DNA from: Diadophis punctatus similis
Lineage: Eukaryota > Chordata > Lepidosauria > Squamata > Dipsadidae
Length of the DNA: 64,000 bases
Assembly (NCBI GenBank): GCA_023053685.1
Contig: JALIGW010000001.1
Location: 52,573,359 to 52,637,358 of the forward strand
Reading direction: 5' to 3'
The first letter of the stretch is position 1; the number at the start of each line of letters is the position of its first letter. Below are positions 1-12,088 of this stretch, one piece after another. A program made the translations under genes and the position numbers. The notes under the pieces are model-generated. The model had not been told where the DNA came from, did not search any database, and saw only the letters and a program-made list of their open reading frames with translations.

Positions 1-182
1 TTATTCAAAGTTCTGAATGTCTAAATGGGGGCTGAAGAAGAGTGTTTCTTATTTAGAACAATAACACGTTCCTATGTTTGGTATAAAAACACAGTCTACC
101 CTTGTCATGGTTTTATTCTGAATGAAACGTTTCCCACTCCTTTGTAATTCTTTATTACAGACATTGGCAATATAGCAGTTAT

Positions 183-505
183 AGACAAACAGATGAAAAG
201 AAAAGAAAGGCTAGTGGTGACATGATAGCAGTGTTCCAATATCTCAGGGACTGCCACAAAGAAGTGGGAGTCAACCTATTCTCCAGACCACCTGAAAGCA
301 GAACAAGAAGCAACGGATGGAAGCTAATCAAGGAGAGAACCAACTTGGAACTAATTTCCTGACAGTTAGAACAATTAATCAGTGGAACAACTTGCCTCCA
401 GAACTTGTAGGTGCTCCATCACTGGAGGCTTTTAAGAAGAGATTGGACAACCAGTTGTTTGAAATGGTTTAGGGTTTCCTGCTTGAGCAGGAGGTTGGAG
501 GTTGA
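183..505 (+). mobile_element. CR1 LINE 3' end fragment
   Basis: This stretch matches, over most of its length, the end of the CR1 ORF2 and its short 3' tail as seen in the better copy at 22900-23270. Shared landmarks are the 'gacatgatagcagtgttcc' segment, the 'ggatggaagctaatcaagga' segment and the terminal 'cttgagcaggaggttgga' segment. It is 5' truncated, as CR1 copies usually are, and carries small deletions, so no protein is encoded. Confidence 0.85.
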
Positions 506-529
506 ACATACACATTGCTTCTAACCATT

Positions 530-1075
530 CCTTAAAACCAGGCCCTTTATCGTCTTTGCTTTCCTCTGAACATGCTTCAGTTTATCAGTGTTCTTTCTAA
601 AAGGCAGAATTTAATGCAATAACCTAGAGGCAGTCTAATCAATGCAGTATAGATGAAAATGATAGTTTTTCTTAGGTATACTTCTATTGAAACAGGCTAG
701 GGCTGCATTTGCTTTTACATTACATTGATGACATGTTCTGCTTCTGATCCACTAAGATGCCTAGATTCTTTTCACATGTACGGCCAGCCAAGTATTCTTG
801 CCCTCATCATCCTATGCTCCCACCCATGTAGTTTTGCATTTATCTCTGTAGACATTTATCTTGCTGGGTTTTGCCCGATGTTTCAGTTTATCAAGCTCTT
901 CCTGATCCTTATTCTTGGCCTGTGTTTGCTATTCTTCCACCTTTTTGTGCTCTGCAAAGTTGAGAATTATATTTTCTAACACCTTATTCAAGTCATTCAA
1001 AAATATGTTGAACAACAAAAAATTGCCAAATACAGTTCTGCTGTATTATTTAATACAACCCTGATGCTAAGCTAT
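530..1075 (-). mobile_element. decayed CR1 reverse-transcriptase fragment, antisense
   Basis: Read on the minus strand this resembles the part of CR1-type ORF2 from just after the RT catalytic motif to the C-terminal region. Recognisable antisense landmarks are the 'ccactaagatgcctagattc' region and the 'aaaatatgttgaacaac' region, which corresponds to the conserved 'LFNIFIND' block. The ORFs here are shadows and the copy is heavily mutated. It is older than the CR1 tail just to its left and in opposite orientation. Confidence 0.55.
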
Positions 1076-1117
1076 TGCGTCACAGTAATTGCATATGAGG
1101 TTTCCACTAGCACAGTG

Positions 1118-1310
1118 TATATCTGATGGTAGAACAGGATATTTCTCACCGGCTCAAGGTTGACTCAGCCTTCCATCCTTCTGAGGTCGGTAAAATGAGG
1201 ACCCAGATTGTTGGGGGCAATATGCTGAACTCTGTAAACTGCTTAGAGAGGGCTGTAAAGCACTATGAAGCGGTATATAAGTCTAAGTGCTATTGCTATT
1301 GCTATATTTC
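1118..1310 (+). mobile_element. MIR-like tRNA-derived squamate SINE, 5' truncated
   Basis: The body carries 'caccggctcaaggttgactc', 'ggtaaaatgaggacccag' and a tail 'gcggtatataagtctaag' ending in a GCTATT repeat. The same unit occurs at 35781-36021 and 36308-36540 on the minus strand and partly at 31015-31141. The middle and tail resemble MIR/L2-mobilised SINEs. Most of the tRNA-like head is missing or degraded in this copy. Confidence 0.75.
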
Positions 1311-1398
1311 ACCTGCACACAGATTCCTGTCAACATTTTTTCTAAATGTTTACAAACTGACAGCTTAATAATTTGTTCTAGAATGTTGGCCAGCCTCA

Positions 1399-1676
1399 CA
1401 GAGGTGGGTTCCTCCTGGTTCGGACCGGTTCTATAGAACTGGTACTAACTTGGGGATCTGGGTCGCTAGAACTGGCAGCAACCCAGGCCTGCCACTCCCT
1501 TGAACTGGCTCTCTCGGCAGCGCCGTAGGTGGCACCATCTTGTTTTTTGTGTTTTAAGCACTGCGCATGCGCTTTTTGTGTTTTAAGCACTGCGCATGCA
1601 TGCCTGCCCGCACGAAACACACATGTGGCACATCACTGAGCAAACCAGCAGTGAAGAAAACCGGAACCCACCTCTG
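1399..1676. mobile_element. hAT-type MITE, family 1
   Basis: Terminal inverted repeats CAGAGGTGGGTTCC and GGAACCCACCTCTG bound 278 bp. The flanking 8-bp duplications are cagcctca and cagcatca (7/8). The size of the duplication and the CAG...CTG ends are those of hAT elements. No transposase ORF is present. Inside is a direct repeat of 'gtgttttaagcactgcgcat'. Confidence 0.85.
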
Positions 1677-1746
1677 CAGCATCATTTGACTAGTCTGTAA
1701 TTACCCAGATTCTCTTTGGAAATAGAAACAATATATGCCCTTTTCC

Positions 1747-1828
1747 AATCTTCCTTCCTTCCTTCCTTTCTTCCTTCCTTCCTTTCTCTTTCTTCCTTTC
1801 TTCCTTTCTTCCTTTCTTCCTTTCTTCT
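1747..1828. repeat. (TTCC)n microsatellite, imperfect
   Basis: Tandem ttcc/tttc units for about 80 bp. Confidence 0.95.
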
Positions 1829-1829
1829 T

Positions 1830-4448
1830 TTTTATTTAATTTTTCATATTTCTTAACTGCCCATCTTTTGGAAATTCATCTCCGTGATTTCTCAGAATCC
1901 CAGAAAGAAACATTTATTCAATAGGTCACACAGGAAGCCCATGGTTCTATATTTTGTGAAATAATGGTGAGATCATTATTGAGAGTGATGAGGACGACCC
2001 TTTTAGTTTACCATTTTATGTATTGATTGAGATCTGATAAACATCCTGTCATTGCAGAACTTGAATAATGAGCATGGCTTTTTTGAGGAAGATGATTGGA
2101 CTGAATGGGTTTTCTGATGCCTTTTCAAAATGTTCATGACAGCCTACAGATAATTGTGTGAAACTGTCACTGTCCTTTGAAAAAGAGAAATGATTCCTTA
2201 ACATGATTGCTCTTGAGTTCCTTCTCCTGCAGAGCAGAATTAAATATGTTTCCTGGGGTTCCAAAGAGATGGCAGCAGCTAAGTAAACCACACAATGATC
2301 AGCACAACTTCTGGAGGAGAAGAGCAAATCATATTGAATATTGGGCTGGGGTCCATTTGAATCCCTATGACATCATGCAGTATGGTCATTTATAAAGATG
2401 AACTAGATTGTAAATGTGGATACTTGGATAGCCCACTGTGACTTGTTTCTAGGATTTTGGTTGTGTTTACGGAGCATCTACTTATATTACTTCCATTTTT
2501 GTTTTAATTAAATTGTATGAGAGTGTTTGTTAGCCATTTTGAGTGGCATCCCTCAGTGGAAAAGCAGCGTACTTTTAGCAAACAAATCTACTGCAAGTGG
2601 CAATATTATTACTATGCCTAATATAAGGGTGGGCCCTGCTTGGAAGAACCCCCTCCCTCCCATTCTACATTCTGGCTTTTTATTTTGCAGAGAATTAAGT
2701 GGGCCTTTCTCATGTTAGAAGGGATGCTACCCTGAGCTGATAGCCACGTTCATACTTGCATCATCACAACATTCAGGACTGCGAGTATTTATTTGGCTAT
2801 TAAATCCCACTGCCTTCAGTGGAACCCTATTTCCAAATCAGTTTATTTGGAATTCCATAATTGCCCAGTGCATTGCCAATGGCTGTAATCCATCCATTTA
2901 TATGACACTTTTCTCTACACATTAAAGGGAAAAGCCACCTGTCTCCTCATCTGTGTGTTCACTCCAAACTTTGCAGAGTTTATAATGTGTGTTTAGGGTA
3001 GTTGTTCAACTCACACTTGGCCAGCCATCTTATGCTGACCTTAATCCATCACTGAGCATTTAGATGCCAGCAATTATATATGAAATGCACACAATTTGGC
3101 CTGCTATTCATAACAGGCCCTGTAATGTCATGTTTTGAAAGAACATATGTTCTTACAACTTATTTACTTAGGATGGTTCAATGCTCAGGGAACATCTGGT
3201 TTTCACTTGAAGCCAGGGTTAACCAGGGCTCAGCAAACATTGAATGACTTGCCTAAGGTTGTGTGTTGATTGGTGATGCAATCCCCATTTGAATTCAACA
3301 ACTTTCTAATTTCCAGGCACAGCACGTTTTTAAAGAAATGGCTGGACCACACGTGCCTTTCAAATCCGCATTCCTGACGATGAAGCCATTTCCTCTGCTC
3401 CACTTCTTTTTTGGATCAATGTATGTGTATTTCTGTATTTGTGTTTATCTCTCCTTCACTCACATTGGCTGTGCCAGAGCACATTAAGAAGCTTACCATT
3501 TGACACTAGCTCTCCTTTGGCTTCCTAATCATATGTTACTGCAAAATGTCGAGCCACTTGTCCAAGATAAGGGAGATAAATTATGAAGGAATTGGGTGGG
3601 GGTTGTTTGCTCCAGTTAGCTTTCCCAGAGACTAATTGGAGCAAGGCCTGCATAAGGACTTAGCCCAAGAACCTGTTCTCAGTACTAGAATTGGCCAAGA
3701 GACAATTAATCAAGGAGGATACTTCTGGATATAAGCTGAATTACTGTCCATTAAGTCTATGCATTATATAGCCTGAGATGGCTGGAACTGGAGGGACAAA
3801 GTCAAGTTAAGGCCAGGCTAGGTACAATGTTAATTATGCAAGTGCAATTTAATAGGAAGGGGAAGGGGCTGAAGAGCTTCAGAATTACACAGACTGGAGA
3901 GAGGGACATTTTAATTCTTCCTCGTTTTCCAGACAAAGAATTCTCTTTGAACCTGCTTTATGTAGTGTAAGGGAAGCCACAACAGCATTTAAAGGACAAT
4001 TATTATTGGCAATGAAAAGACTTGTTCTTCTACCCCCACCTCTTTCTACAGAAAACTTTTGCTTGCGCTCTTAGACGAATACAACGAGCTGCTGAAACCA
4101 AGGAAGTACAGCTAGCATCCTAGAATATATAATTAGAATGAGGCCCAACCAAGAATTTATGGGCCTGCAAATGTATCAGCCATCTCTTTGCCTGCTAATC
4201 ACTTGGTAGCTATGATAGATGTTAGAGATCTTTTTCTACTTTCTCCTCTTCCCATAACATACTAGTAGAGTACAACAAAGTCTGAGTCTCAAGAAAGAGC
4301 ACAAATCAATATGGTGGACTTGCAGATACTGCAGATGCAGAGCTGATTTAAATCAATATTGAGAAGAATACAAATATTTCTGAGCGTGTCTCACAAAGGC
4401 CAACCTGTAAACCATAGTTGTCCTCTTTCGTATCAGGTCTACCTAGAA
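1830..4448. other. non-repetitive intergenic stretch, no gene seen
   Basis: About 2.6 kb without a recognised transposon body or coding exon; short ORFs show no known motif. About 3225-3305 has a weak resemblance to the 'acttgcccaaggt...atttgaac' core of MIR-like SINEs. About 2790-3000 and 3540-3920 have the even base composition and absence of repeats seen in conserved non-coding DNA, which is only an impression. Confidence 0.5.
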
Positions 4449-4583
4449 CAGGGGTAGGCAAAGTTGGCTCTTCTATGACTCGTGGACTTCAACTCCCAGA
4501 ATTTCTGAGCCAATCATGCTAGCTTAGGAATTCTGGGAATTGAAGTCCAAGAGTCATAGAAGAGCCAACTTTGCCTACCCCTG
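4449..4583. mobile_element. palindromic hAT-type MITE, family 3
   Basis: 135 bp that is nearly one long inverted repeat: the ends are CAGGGGTAGGCAAAGTTGGC and its complement, and the arms stay complementary through the 'gacttcaactcccagaat' region. The 8-bp target duplication acctagaa is perfect on both sides. A related copy lies at 30124-30244. Confidence 0.9.
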
Positions 4584-4591
4584 ACCTAGAA

Positions 4592-5479
4592 CCTTCTGCA
4601 GTACAGAGCAGCCAAATGAACAAAAAAGAAACATCATAACAATGGAGCTACCCTAACTAACTGAAACTTATTTACCAGAACAAAATACTACTCCCTCTAA
4701 TGAAGCTGGGAGAATATTTTCCTAGGCCTTAGATAATTATGAATTTCACACATCAACTGACTTTGAAATATGAAAACTTTCTAATTTTTAAAAAACATTT
4801 TGGTAGGGAAATAAATATCCCAGGTTCTAGTGATTAATGAACAGGCATGAAGAAGGAACACAAGCTTATGGGAAATTTCAAACAGTGATGTCAGCAAGAA
4901 ACAATTCACAGACATAATTGCTAAAAAATTATCAGAGACTTCCTTGTCAAGTATTTTGTATGTTTATAAAGCTGTTGGTGACTCACTGAGAGCAGTCTGG
5001 GAGTCTTATTTGATTTGGAATCAGGGTTTTTATTATAACTTAGCTGTTATGTAATAGTTTATTCAGACTAATGGTCAGTTATTTTTTCATGTCAACAGAG
5101 CCTGTGTATATGTGTGTGTGTGTGTGGCAAGAGGCTCCTTGTAATTCTTTTAGCAAAATGATATCTAAATGCTTTTCCATTTTCTTTATGTTGGATGCTG
5201 CCTTCCTCAAAAAGCCTGAAAGAAAATAATTATTGGTCATGCCTTGACCAATACTGAAGGACTCAACTGCTAGTAATAATGGTTAAGGATAGAATGACAT
5301 GGAGAAAATCTATCTACTGTATGTGGTTGCTAAGAGTTGACAATAATTCTGACTTAGAGACTACAGTGTTACTATAAATTTAGAAGTGGGCACAAGGGAA
5401 GAGATTGGCTCAGGGATCCATCATTATGAAGAATGAACAGTACTAAATTAAGCTATCTGAACAAGGCTGAACTTTACGT
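4592..5479. other. intergenic, no gene seen
   Basis: Unique-looking AT-rich DNA. The only repeat is a (GT)n run at 5107-5126. Confidence 0.5.
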
Positions 5480-5931
5480 CAGGGGTGTCAAACTCGATTT
5501 CATTGAGGGCCGCATCAGGGTTGTGTTTGACCTCAGGGGGCTGGGGTGGGTGTGGCCAGGGTGGGCGTGGCCAGCTTGACGTCACTCATGTTGGGGGCGC
5601 CTTTGGTGGCCCGAGTGCTCTGCCAGCGAAAACGGGGTGCTGAGCTCCGTTTCCGGCTGTGACGGCCTCCTGCAACCCTGTCAGCAAAAACAGAGCCCAG
5701 AAGGACCGCACGCAGCCCTCATGAGCTCCATTTTCAGCTGTGACGGCCTCCTGCATCCTCCGCCAGGGAAAACAGAGCTTGGGAGAGCCACATGCGGCCC
5801 TCCCAAGCTCTGTTTTTCCTGGCAGAGGCACTGTGGGCCGGTCCTTCGCTGTTTCCAGGGCGGCCCCGTGGGCCAGATCTAAGCATCCTGTGGGCCAGAT
5901 CCGGCCCTGGGCCTTGAGTTTGACACCCCTG
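5480..5931. mobile_element. hAT-type MITE, family 2
   Basis: Perfect 16-bp terminal inverted repeats CAGGGGTGTCAAACTC / GAGTTTGACACCCCTG. The 8-bp flanks are ctttacgt and ctctacgt (7/8). The interior is GC-rich with repeated blocks around 'gacggcctcctgca', giving overlapping spurious ORFs on both strands. A longer copy is at 12089-13148. Confidence 0.88.
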
Positions 5932-5939
5932 CTCTACGT

Positions 5940-6483
5940 GGTACCATCCAATCTCTTGTATTATTTTTCATTATCTGATTTCTTGCACAAACAATAGCAT
6001 TGATTCAGAAAGCATGCTGCTGTAATATGTGATGGCACAATTTGCCATGCCAGTGTGTGTCAGAAGTTGTGGCACAGTGTTAGCATTTTTCATCTTTGAG
6101 CATCAGCTTAAGTACTTCTTTACAATGGACATCTTCCTGGGGCTGGACTTCTATTGAACTTATGTTGATTTAAATTCAATTATGTGAGCAAGTGCCTCCA
6201 ACAGGTATGTGTAGTTTCTGCTTATGTGCAAAAAGTGCATTTGCTGGACTGTCTTTGCCATGGAACAATATGTAATTAGCATCACTATCCTGCCTAGGAC
6301 CACTGATATTCACAGCAAAAATGCATATTATCTGGATACAATTATTACATTGGTACAGTGGCTGTCACAGAGTGCTTGCAAAATGCTTTTTCTTAAACAG
6401 TCCATTATAATAAGATGCTCAGTTGTGTTACAATTGTTTCCAATTTCTTCACTGCTTTAAGGAGATAACAGACAAACAGAATT
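5940..6483. other. intergenic, no gene seen
   Basis: No repeat or coding motif recognised. Confidence 0.45.
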
Positions 6484-6695
6484 GGAAAAAAAACCTTGAG
6501 TTCTTCTAGCCCAATTTCCTATTTAAACAGGAAACCCTATATAACATTTTAGACAAATGGTTGTCCAATCTTTTCTTTAAAACCTCCAATGTTGGAGCAC
6601 CCACAACTTCTGGAGGCAAGTCGTTCCGCTGATTAATTGTTATGTCAGAAATTTCTCCTTTGTTCTAGGTTGGCTCTCACAAAGTTGTTTTTGGG
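6484..6695 (-). mobile_element. CR1 LINE 3' end, antisense
   Basis: The reverse complement shows the usual CR1 tail order: end of ORF2 ('cagcggaacgacttgcc'), then 'ggttgtccaatc' and the terminal region. 5' truncated and mutated. Confidence 0.7.
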
Positions 6696-6779
6696 GTGAC
6701 AGTCAGACTAACCAGTTCTCAACACTAAGATAACAATATGATGTTAAATAATATGACAGAGATAGCCAAGCTCTGGGAC

Positions 6780-7080
6780 ACCTACATTGACTATTTCCCC
6801 ATAGCAACCCCAGTTATAACTGTCTACTTAAGAAGGGTGGAATTGCTCCAAAACAGTGCTTCCAATCTCTGTTCCTTGCAAGTAGCCCAAAAGTATGTCA
6901 GAATTGATTATATTAAATGATACTTTGAGATCTAACAGGACCATCCAGATCCAGAAGAACAATCAACCCATGCCTAGGCTTGAACTCAGACTGTAAGCAA
7001 TTCAGCAAATCTGTCTCCTGCAAGGCCCACCTACTTTCTCAACAACCTTGCCTAGAATGTTATGGCTAAAGATAAAGCAT
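6780..7080. repeat. possible old reptile interspersed repeat, class unknown
   Basis: The text around 'gagatctaacaggaccatcc' and 'caaccttgcctagaat' resembles a dispersed sequence seen in reptile genomes. I could not assign a class, and this is memory-based. Confidence 0.25.
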
Positions 7081-9878
7081 CTGCTTTATTAAAGCAGATA
7101 TGTTTCAACTCCATACTTTTTTTTGTAACTCAGGCTGTTTCAATGGGAATATAAGCAGTTTGATGTCCTATGAAGCTGGTTTTTAATGCTCATAGTAGGA
7201 CAGAATTGTGTGAACCTAAAAAGAATCCAGCTACTCCTTGTAGGGATCTCTGCAGTACACAGAGCTTCAGGCTGAGGCAATGATCTATACAAAAGTTGGA
7301 ACACCTCTAAAATGAATCATATGATGCTGCCTTATATAAAGTCCCTTTAGTCCTATGTCATCTATTTTGATTAATGAAAGCTATATCAAGCCTCAGGGAT
7401 CCATCACATCATCTGCTACTTGATCCTTTAACCAGAAACATCAGATAAAGAACCTGAGTTTTGTTTTGGTTTTTTTTGACATGCAGACCAAATACTTTTT
7501 ACTGAATATTATCCCTACTTAACACTTGGTCTAAAAGGCCCTTCCTCTATCCAGCATTGGATTTTTTTGAAATCATTTCAAAATCCACCATCTAAATGAC
7601 CTTACTTTATCTTGCTAAGGTAAGCCCTGGGCTACTTCCAATGCAAAATTGTAAGAGTTTCATTAAACTATCTCCATATGGGCAATTTCTAGCCTTGCAT
7701 ACGCTTCTAAATTTCAGTTCGTTCTCCATCGGCCTTGCTAGTTAACCTTACTAGGGGAACTGTAATTCAGAAATATCTAGAAGGCCAGTGGATTTTTCCT
7801 CTTGTTCTAGAGAAAGTGCTGCCCTTTAAACTAAGGGATCAATTTCAATCTTGTTTCTTGGCTGGACACCTTGAACTGCCAGGAAATGTGCAGAATGTGG
7901 TCTCTTAACTGCACCCTTACTGTGTTTGTGTGGGTGAGAAGCAGGATCCAAGAAGCAGAAGACAATTGAACAATGTAGGCCTGGAAAGACAGAATACAAT
8001 GCCAAAGAGCATTGTTGAGTTGAATCCATCACATAATATCAGCCAAGGAAACTGTGTATGTGGTCAACATGCAACATTTGAGCAAATCACATTTTTTATA
8101 ATTTCCCAAAACACTTTTCAAAAGAAGATAGTGGGTGAGTGGGTGGGTGAAACAGAGCCTTGAGAAACGGCATTTTGTCTTTAGTCTGAGAAATCCCAGA
8201 ACCTTTGGAGTTTTTAAAGCATTTTCAATTTCTTTTTGGCTCCTAGATGTTTTTTTTTATACTGATGATATAACCAGACTGTCTAAAAATAAGCAGTAGC
8301 TATTTCTTACAGATGGCAGAAACCTGCCAAAAAATCGCATTCTGTGAAAAAAAAAATCCACTACCCATAAATGAAGGGGCTTTATTTTCAGCTCTTCAAC
8401 CCCTAGTCTTATCCCAAGCCTATTTCCAGATGCCCCAAAGAAGCTTCTCCATCCAGTTGAATGAAGTAGCAGGGTGATGTCAAAATTGCTGTAGAGCACC
8501 CTGCCAAAAGCAATAACCCAAGAAGTGTTTTCAGAAAGGAGGACCTCAAGTAACTTCTACACTAACCTTTGTCGATCTTAGGCCCCTCTGTGGCTAACAC
8601 TGCAATGCTCAAATGATTAAGAAAGGGGGAAATTAGATTAACCTCAATTAAATTGGCCAAGTTTAATTACCTAAAAGCTGAAGCAGGCAATCTTTTTTTG
8701 ATAGGAAGGGTTCACTGACCTTTGCAGGACATAAAGTGTGTCTTGTTATTTTTATATGAAAAAGTAACATTTTTCCCAGCCTATATTATATATAAATATA
8801 GCTCTGTATTATACGATGCTATGTTGCATCATGGGCTATTTTTTACTCATGAGAATAAACCAGATTATAGTTCAGCTTTTTCACAGGGAGATGCGTGCAA
8901 CCAAACTATTAATGCATACAAATCCATTTAAAATAGGAGTCATTTGATGTAATTGTAACAACTATAACTATATCATAAACTTTAGGATGATTAATTGTCC
9001 CTTAGGAAAACATAAACAGTTTAAAATAAAACATCATTGAACAATTAGACAGTGTGCCCAATCCTATTATTTTTTGGAATCATAATTTTATTGTCACATA
9101 ATTTGTTTGCTTTTTAAAAAAACCTCCAAATCGTATAGCTTGTTTAGATTTCTTGGAATCCTGGAAAAAGTAATTCATTTCCAGGACACTTTGGAATCTA
9201 GACAACTTTTCCATAAATTGAAACAGTAAGTATAAAGATTCAGCATTAGATCTCAAATAATATATTTTCCAAAGTCCTACTAAAATATAGCTGTTTCCCT
9301 AGGCCTCTCTGGATTTTTCCTTGATGGATTTTTTTTTCCTGGATTCACAGAGGATTGTGCTTCTTTATCCACATCCTTCTCTTTGTGGACAAGACAAACA
9401 ATTGGTTAGATTTTATCCTCCAAAAAAGTGAGAACTCTATTTACATGTTTCCCAGTGTTTCCTGCTTGTCTGTACTGAGCAGCAAAACAGTTTCACTTAG
9501 CAAAAACTGAAAGGTTAGCATTACATCTGAAATAGATTTTCTGGCAAATTTCCCCTAAATAAATTGGGAAACCTACTATGAAATACTCCATTTCTCATGA
9601 TGGGGTAACAAAATAAGCACTACTGAATTGTATTCAGAACATGTATATAATGAAAGTGAATCAAAGTCTTTTGGAATGATGACTTACATAATATGTTCTG
9701 TTTACCTACTTAGTGGAATATTATTTACTAACTTATCAAAGTTATCAGGTACAGATCTTCAACACAATTAGTTTGAAATACATACTACTCCATCAGTCAT
9801 ACCATTCTTACCAAAAGGGAAAGGACCAAATGTTTTTATACTGGGAATAGAGGAATAATTGAAGAAATTCAGATAATG
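7081..9878. other. intergenic, no gene seen; possible conserved block
   Basis: About 2.8 kb without a recognised transposon. A block at about 8560-8700 is rich in TAAT/ATTA homeodomain-type cores ('tcaattaaattggccaag', 'gtttaattacctaaaagc') and looks like a candidate conserved non-coding element. Short ORFs here have no recognisable motif. Confidence 0.4.
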
Positions 9879-10100
9879 AGAGCCAGTTTGGTGTGGTGGT
9901 TAAGGCACCAAAAGTTAGAAATTGGAAGACCAAGAGTTCTAGTCCCATTTTCAGCACAAAACCAGCCAGGTGAACTTGGGCCACACATTTTCTCTCAGTC
10001 CCAGGAAGGAGGCAAGGGCAAACCGCTTCCGAAAATCTTGCCATGAAAACTGCAGGGACTTGTCCAGACAGCCATCAAGAGACAGCACAGATTCAAAATA
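9879..10100 (+). mobile_element. Sauria-type SINE (tRNA head, Bov-B-like tail)
   Basis: Starts with a tRNA-like head 'agagccagtttggtgtgg' including the A-box-like 'tggttaaggcacc', followed by a B-box-like 'gagttctagtccc'. It ends with 'actgcagggacttgtccag' and a degraded 'cgccaggagtcgac'-type end that resembles Bov-B LINE 3' ends. The family is known as Sauria SINEs in squamates; the assignment is by memory of that architecture. Other copies: 19462-19675 and 51404-51606. Confidence 0.75.
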
Positions 10101-10745
10101 AGGGGAAAAAACCCAGACAATGGATTAATGAATAAATCACAGCTTCAAGTATTGAACCTGCCCAAAAAAACAGTATAGGATTAAAGAGGATGTATCCAGG
10201 CCTTGAGTTCCAAGACTAGATTTAGTTCCTTTAAGCATTTTTTTCCCTTTCAAAATAGAATGATAACAGTTTCCAATACTCGGCATTTAAATGGCAGTGA
10301 AGTAAAGTCAAGCACAAACAATAAATAATTATGTATTACAGCTGCAAGAATCGGCACGCACATGGATAATTATATGTAGGAAAGGCTAGAGCATTAGAAA
10401 AACTTACAAATGTGAAGTTGCCAAATAGTCATACAATAGAAGAAAGAAGGGCATTGTCAGACAGTTTTCAGGAAAGAGACACAAGTATTACATGCTTGTA
10501 TTTCTTTTCCTAAAGCTTGGTTTAGTCAATTTGGATTCTTAAAACAACATATGTATATAGAACATCTCACAGTTTTCTGAACTTTTAAAAATGTGTGTTT
10601 TCCCCAAGCTACTCAAAACACAGTGGTCAATACATCCACTCACTGTTAGTCAAAAGCCTTACTGAGATTTCCCAACTCACCTATTGCCCACCAATACGCA
10701 TTGTTTTCTTCCTAACGTGCAATTTATAACAAATTTGGATGATTA
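10101..10745. other. intergenic, mostly unassigned
   Basis: No gene. About 10620-10660 may be a scrap of antisense CR1 RT ('agtcaaaagccttactgag' would complement the 'SKAFD' block), too short to be sure. Confidence 0.35.
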
Positions 10746-10747
10746 AA

Positions 10748-11136
10748 CAAACAAGGATGGTTAAAGGCCTGGAGACTAAACATATGAAGAACGGTTGCAG
10801 AAACTGAGTATGGCTAGTCTAGAGAAAAGGAGGACTAGGGGTGACATGATAGCAGTGTTCCAGTATTTGAGGGGCTGCCAAAAAGAAGAGGGGGTCAACT
10901 TATTTTCCAAAGTACCAGAAGGCAGGACAAGAAACAATGGATGGAAACTAATCAAGGAGAGAAGCAACCTGGAATTAAGGAGAAACTTCCTAATAATGAG
11001 AACAATTAAACTTTGGAACAACCTGCCTTTAGAAGTTGTGGGTGCTTTATCACTGGAGGTTTTTAAGATGGCACTGGACAGCCACTTGTCTCAATTTGTA
11101 TAGAACTCCTGCTTGAGCAGGGGGTTGGATTAGAAG
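10748..11136 (+). mobile_element. CR1 LINE 3' end, left part
   Basis: Encodes about 100 codons of the CR1 ORF2 C-terminus in one open frame (10795-11103), with the same residues as the copy ending at 23205 (for example 'RRTRGDMIAVFQYLRGC'). The tail 'tgcttgagcagggggttgg' follows. It is split by the hAT MITE at 11137-11504; the tail resumes at 11505. Confidence 0.9.
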
Positions 11137-11504
11137 CAGGGATGGGTTCTAACTTACCTCGCTGCTGGTTTGCTTCCTCCTGTGCCTCATGAGAGGCACG
11201 GCCACGCTTCATGAGTGCATGAGCAGTGCTGAATTTTTTTAAAAAAAATCCCAAAAATAAAACTGAAAACAAGAAGGCGATGCATGCGCAGTGCCAGAAA
11301 CTCTGCTTCTGTGCATGGTCAGAAGGAAAAAAAACCAGAAAAAAATTCCCAAAAAATAATAATTCAAAAAAAAAATTCAAAAAAAGATAGCGGCGTCCAC
11401 GGACCGGCACCAACCAAACTGGTTCCGTGACATCATCATGACATCATCAGCAGGTTGCTACCAGTTCAGGCGAACTGGTCTGAACCAGGAGGAGCCCACC
11501 TCTG
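11137..11504. mobile_element. hAT-type MITE, family 1, inside a CR1 tail
   Basis: 368 bp with ends cagggatgggttct and gaggagcccacctctg, flanked by a perfect 8-bp duplication attagaag. The duplicated bases are part of the CR1 3' tail, so the MITE is younger than that CR1 insertion. Confidence 0.92.
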
Positions 11505-11560
11505 ATTAGAAGACTTCCAAGGTCCCTTCCAGCTCTATTCTGATTTGATTCAATTTCATG
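11505..11560 (+). mobile_element. CR1 LINE 3' tail, right part
   Basis: 'gacttccaaggtcccttcc' followed by 'ctctattctgatttgattc' continues the CR1 tail interrupted at 11136. Confidence 0.85.
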
Positions 11561-12088
11561 TTGGCTCCATATGTTTCTGCATATATATTGTGCATTTAAC
11601 TGATATGGATTTCTTTCATTGAAGAAAAGAAGCAGCAGCTACTGGGCAGGACATAGGGGTGGACATAGCAATAGATATCAGAATGAAATTGCCCCCAAAG
11701 CACACAGCTGGCATAATGAAGACTCACCAGCTAGATTAAAATAAAAGAGACATTTGACACACAAGTCAAAACATGGGACTTTCCCCAGATGCTTATGAAT
11801 GCCTTAAGGGTCATTCTATAGTGGCTTCTAAATTGTTCCTGAAAAACAATCTTTTGGAAACAGCAGGAATATTTTACCTGTAATATGGGTTTATACTGTA
11901 TTTTCTCCACCTCCAGCTCCAATTGCCTAGTTGTTAGCAGTTTGCACATTTGGGTGGCATTTAAGAAGGAATGCTACAAGTCATAGGAACATAGGAAAGG
12001 GCAGGTTCCCAAGTCAGACCTTTGGTCCAACTAATTCGATATTATCAATGGCAGGGATAGACAATCAGGGTTTGTCCATAATCTATGG
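11561..12088. other. intergenic, no gene seen
   Basis: No recognised repeat or coding motif in about 530 bp. Confidence 0.45.

Noticed and set aside
5586..5997. Three overlapping ORFs of about 80 codons
   Set aside because: They lie within the GC-rich interior of a hAT MITE with no start context or known motif.
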